Both the position numbers and the translations under genes were made by a program. The notes beneath the pieces were generated by a model. That model saw only the letters and a program-made list of their open reading frames with translations, was not told the DNA's origin and did no database searches. Shown here piece by piece: positions 15,571 to 17,335 of a stretch of DNA of 17,335 nt (positions are counted from its first letter, which is position 1; every line of letters begins with the position of its first letter). The stretch comes from Schoenoplectus triqueter. Taxonomy: Eukaryota > Streptophyta > Magnoliopsida > Poales > Cyperaceae. The stretch lies in NCBI GenBank assembly GCA_964058805.1, contig CAXKVV010002165.1:1-17335 (forward strand), written 5' to 3'.

Positions 15571-16083
15571 CTTTTATTATATCCATTGGATGGTCTCAAG
15601 ATTAGTGTCGGGGCAGATGAGTGCTTCTGATTCATTCCGTCTCTCTTTTGAATTTTTCTTTACGCTGGCACCGTTAGTTCGCTTTGAGATCGAGGTAAAT
15701 GCATCAAGATTTGTGCTTTCGTTTTAACAGTTGTGCCAAGCAATTTCACAGACTCCTTCTTCTCTTGCGCTCTGAGATCCGTGCAAGAGAGGCGTCGCCG
15801 ACGAACGGAGCTTCCGATTGAAGATCGGATATTAAGGTTACCATCGCTTTGATACCCTCAATCTCATGACGGTATCTGATTGAAAATCCATGCGGTGGAG
15901 GTACGGTGTTGTCTGTACCGTTCTTCACCTCGGTACCGATTTGGTACTAGTTACATCTGGGTCGATGAATTAATGAATTGGATCTGCGTTTGGTGTTAAA
16001 TTCCCAATCTAATGCGCTTAATCTGCCTGATAAGTTCATTGATAGAATCTCAAGATGCTAATTACAGTTTGTAATGATTTTCA
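15571..16083 (+). promoter_or_regulatory. Possible promoter core and leader intron
   Basis: A TATA-like TATTATATCC lies near 15575, 25-30 bases after the last site II motif. Downstream are a candidate donor GAG/GTAAAT at 15692-15700 and a good plant acceptor TGATTTTCAG ending at 16083, which would make a 389-base leader intron. No convincing coding exon follows within the window, so a gene start is only a possibility. The C/T-rich, GC-richer segment 15740-15830 resembles a plant 5' leader. Confidence 0.25.
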
Positions 16084-16136
16084 GCAAATACAGAACAATG
16101 CACTCATCTCCTTTTCTCTCACTCAGCATCTTTCTC

Positions 16137-16372
16137 GGCCTAAAGGCTCGCCAGATTTACCTGGGCCAGTGGCTCACGAGATGTGCTTGATTGTTAACAT
16201 TTCTTGGCTCTCAATTATCATTTAACAGAGAAAATAGAAAAGGAAAGGAAAAAAAAACAAGATTCAATTGAAATGATTGAAATAGCAATTGACACCATGA
16301 AATTCCTTATATTGATGGTTAATCCAGGCCTAAAGGCACACCAAACACTTTGTGTTTGGGCCAGTGGCTCAC
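16137..16372. repeat. Short direct repeat enclosing different hairpins
   Basis: Both 16137-16177 and 16327-16372 start with GGCCTAAAGGC and end with GGGCCAGTGGCTCAC. Between these ends the first has CCAG-ATTTAC-CTGG and the second CCAAACAC-TTT-GTGTTTGG, both able to form stems although their sequences differ. The intervening 150 bases are A-rich and non-coding. Confidence 0.6.
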
Positions 16373-17335
16373 TGGATATTAATTCTAAATCTGATTTAGT
16401 GTTCAATTGTAGCTTTTTAAAGATAAAGAGAAGAGAAAATGGATGACAAGAAAAAAAAAATCAAAGAGCAGTTGTCGAAATATAACCTCTTTCAAAGTAA
16501 ATTGAACATTTTGGATCAAATTGCATCATGTTTTCTAAAGGACCAAACAAAGAAAATATAAATCTTACTTGGATACTTGCCTTCTTCCTATCACTCTTTT
16601 ACCACTTAGTGTATCGTTATCTTCTAACTCTCTTTGCACTCTTACTATTGGTGAATGAGGATGAGTGTGTGTGTATTTCCTTTTTCTTTTTAAAAATCGC
16701 CCCCTTCTTCTTGCTGCTAAGGACTTATATAGAAGTCCTTGGAGTTCAATTTCTCAATTGTGCTTCTTTCAACACAATTTGTGTTTCTTCTCTCCCTTGG
16801 ATTGCTTAGGTGGCTTCATCTCAACCCTTGGTGCAGTAATTGAGTGGTTAAGATTGATTTCAACTGTGTTTGTTAAAAGAATCAGTTTGAGTCTTGGATT
16901 GCCAGCTTGGCAGTTCCTTTGAACTTCACTCTCCTTGCACTTGGGCTTCAAGTTTGTTAGTCTATACACCCCCTTTTAAGCACTCCATGGTCTGCTGGAC
17001 CAATTTCAAGTAATTTTCTAACTCACAACAGATCAAGACAGCAGCCAACTTCAGTTAGTTACATTTTAGTTGAATTTACCGTTTTGCCACTCTATTGACA
17101 TCTAGGCAATTCTCTCCTTCTAGATTCTTTTGGAACCTTCTAATAACTCAAATACCACTGTGACACTCCTTTCTTAACTTTTCAGTGTGTTAATGGATCC
17201 TGTTAGCACCTGAAACCCGTTTCTTTCACCCAAACCCGATTTGAAGCCTCAACACAATTCCACTCATTCTTTTATCAATTTCTCTAATTGAAAACTCTGC
17301 TATCATCGCTTCAACTCCAGCAATTAGTTTAGCAG
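16373..17335. other. Unassigned non-coding region to window end
   Basis: No gene is recognisable on either strand; all frames are under 95 codons. A perfect hairpin AAGGACTT-ATATAG-AAGTCCTT lies at 16719-16740 and contains a TATATA-like core. AACACAATTTGTGTT, a 7-bp inverted repeat around one base, lies near 16770. The sequence around 16960-17020 has the general look of plant retrotransposon LTR or leader sequence, but I cannot support a call. Confidence 0.5.

Noticed and set aside
15746..15928. 60-residue minus-strand frame near the possible promoter
   Set aside because: Short, no recognisable motif, and opposite in direction to the promoter-like signals; chance cannot be excluded.
16137..16177. 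A tRNA-derived SINE, because GGGCCAGTGGCTC looks a little like an A box
   Set aside because: No matching B box at proper spacing and no terminal A-tail or duplication could be found.

Overview
The window looks like a nuclear segment from a flowering plant, probably a dicot. It is dominated by one large Ty3/gypsy LTR retrotransposon lying on the minus strand and is otherwise AT-rich, repeat-filled, non-coding DNA. The plant call rests on the retrotransposon lineage: its domain order and a second, archaeal-type RNase H after the first point to the plant Tat/Ogre group. Plant-style splice-site and TGGGCY promoter motifs agree with it. No host protein-coding gene could be recognised.

Layout, left to right on the plus strand. 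1-1440 is non-coding sequence with a 127-bp direct repeat. 1441-2879 is downstream of the element's stop codon. It carries a candidate polypurine tract (1649-1662) and a two-copy 241-bp tandem repeat (1737-2216), like the repeat-rich 3' UTRs known in Tat elements. 2880-11966 (minus) is a gag-pol reading frame of about 3,030 codons broken by one nonsense codon at 5910-5912 inside reverse transcriptase. 11970-11985 is a near-ideal splice acceptor just before the gag start. 12084-12489 is a 146/147-bp GC-rich tandem repeat in which each copy carries the same candidate primer-binding site. It is enclosed by a roughly 70-bp imperfect inverted repeat. 12490-14030 is a patchwork of short tandem repeats and conserved hairpins, probably LTR or leader sequence. 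14030-15330 is very AT-rich, with a (TTA)13 run and a 140-bp degenerate array. 15331-15549 is a cluster of TGGGCY site II-like motifs followed by a possible promoter and leader. The rest, to 17335, is unassigned.

Polyprotein order from the gag start: basic N-terminal extension, coiled coil, Gag capsid, CHHC zinc knuckle, aspartic protease, acidic SxEEE repeat region, second coiled coil, second CHHC zinc knuckle, RT, degenerate RNase H, intact archaeal-type RNase H, integrase. The most unusual point is that a nucleocapsid-like block is duplicated and placed between protease and RT: 80 aligned residues, no gaps, about 65% identity by my count.

Limits: no LTR pair can be matched within the window, so the ends of the element are unknown. 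Either the 3' LTR lies beyond position 1, or the LTRs are very long, or the element is truncated. All identities were counted by eye.
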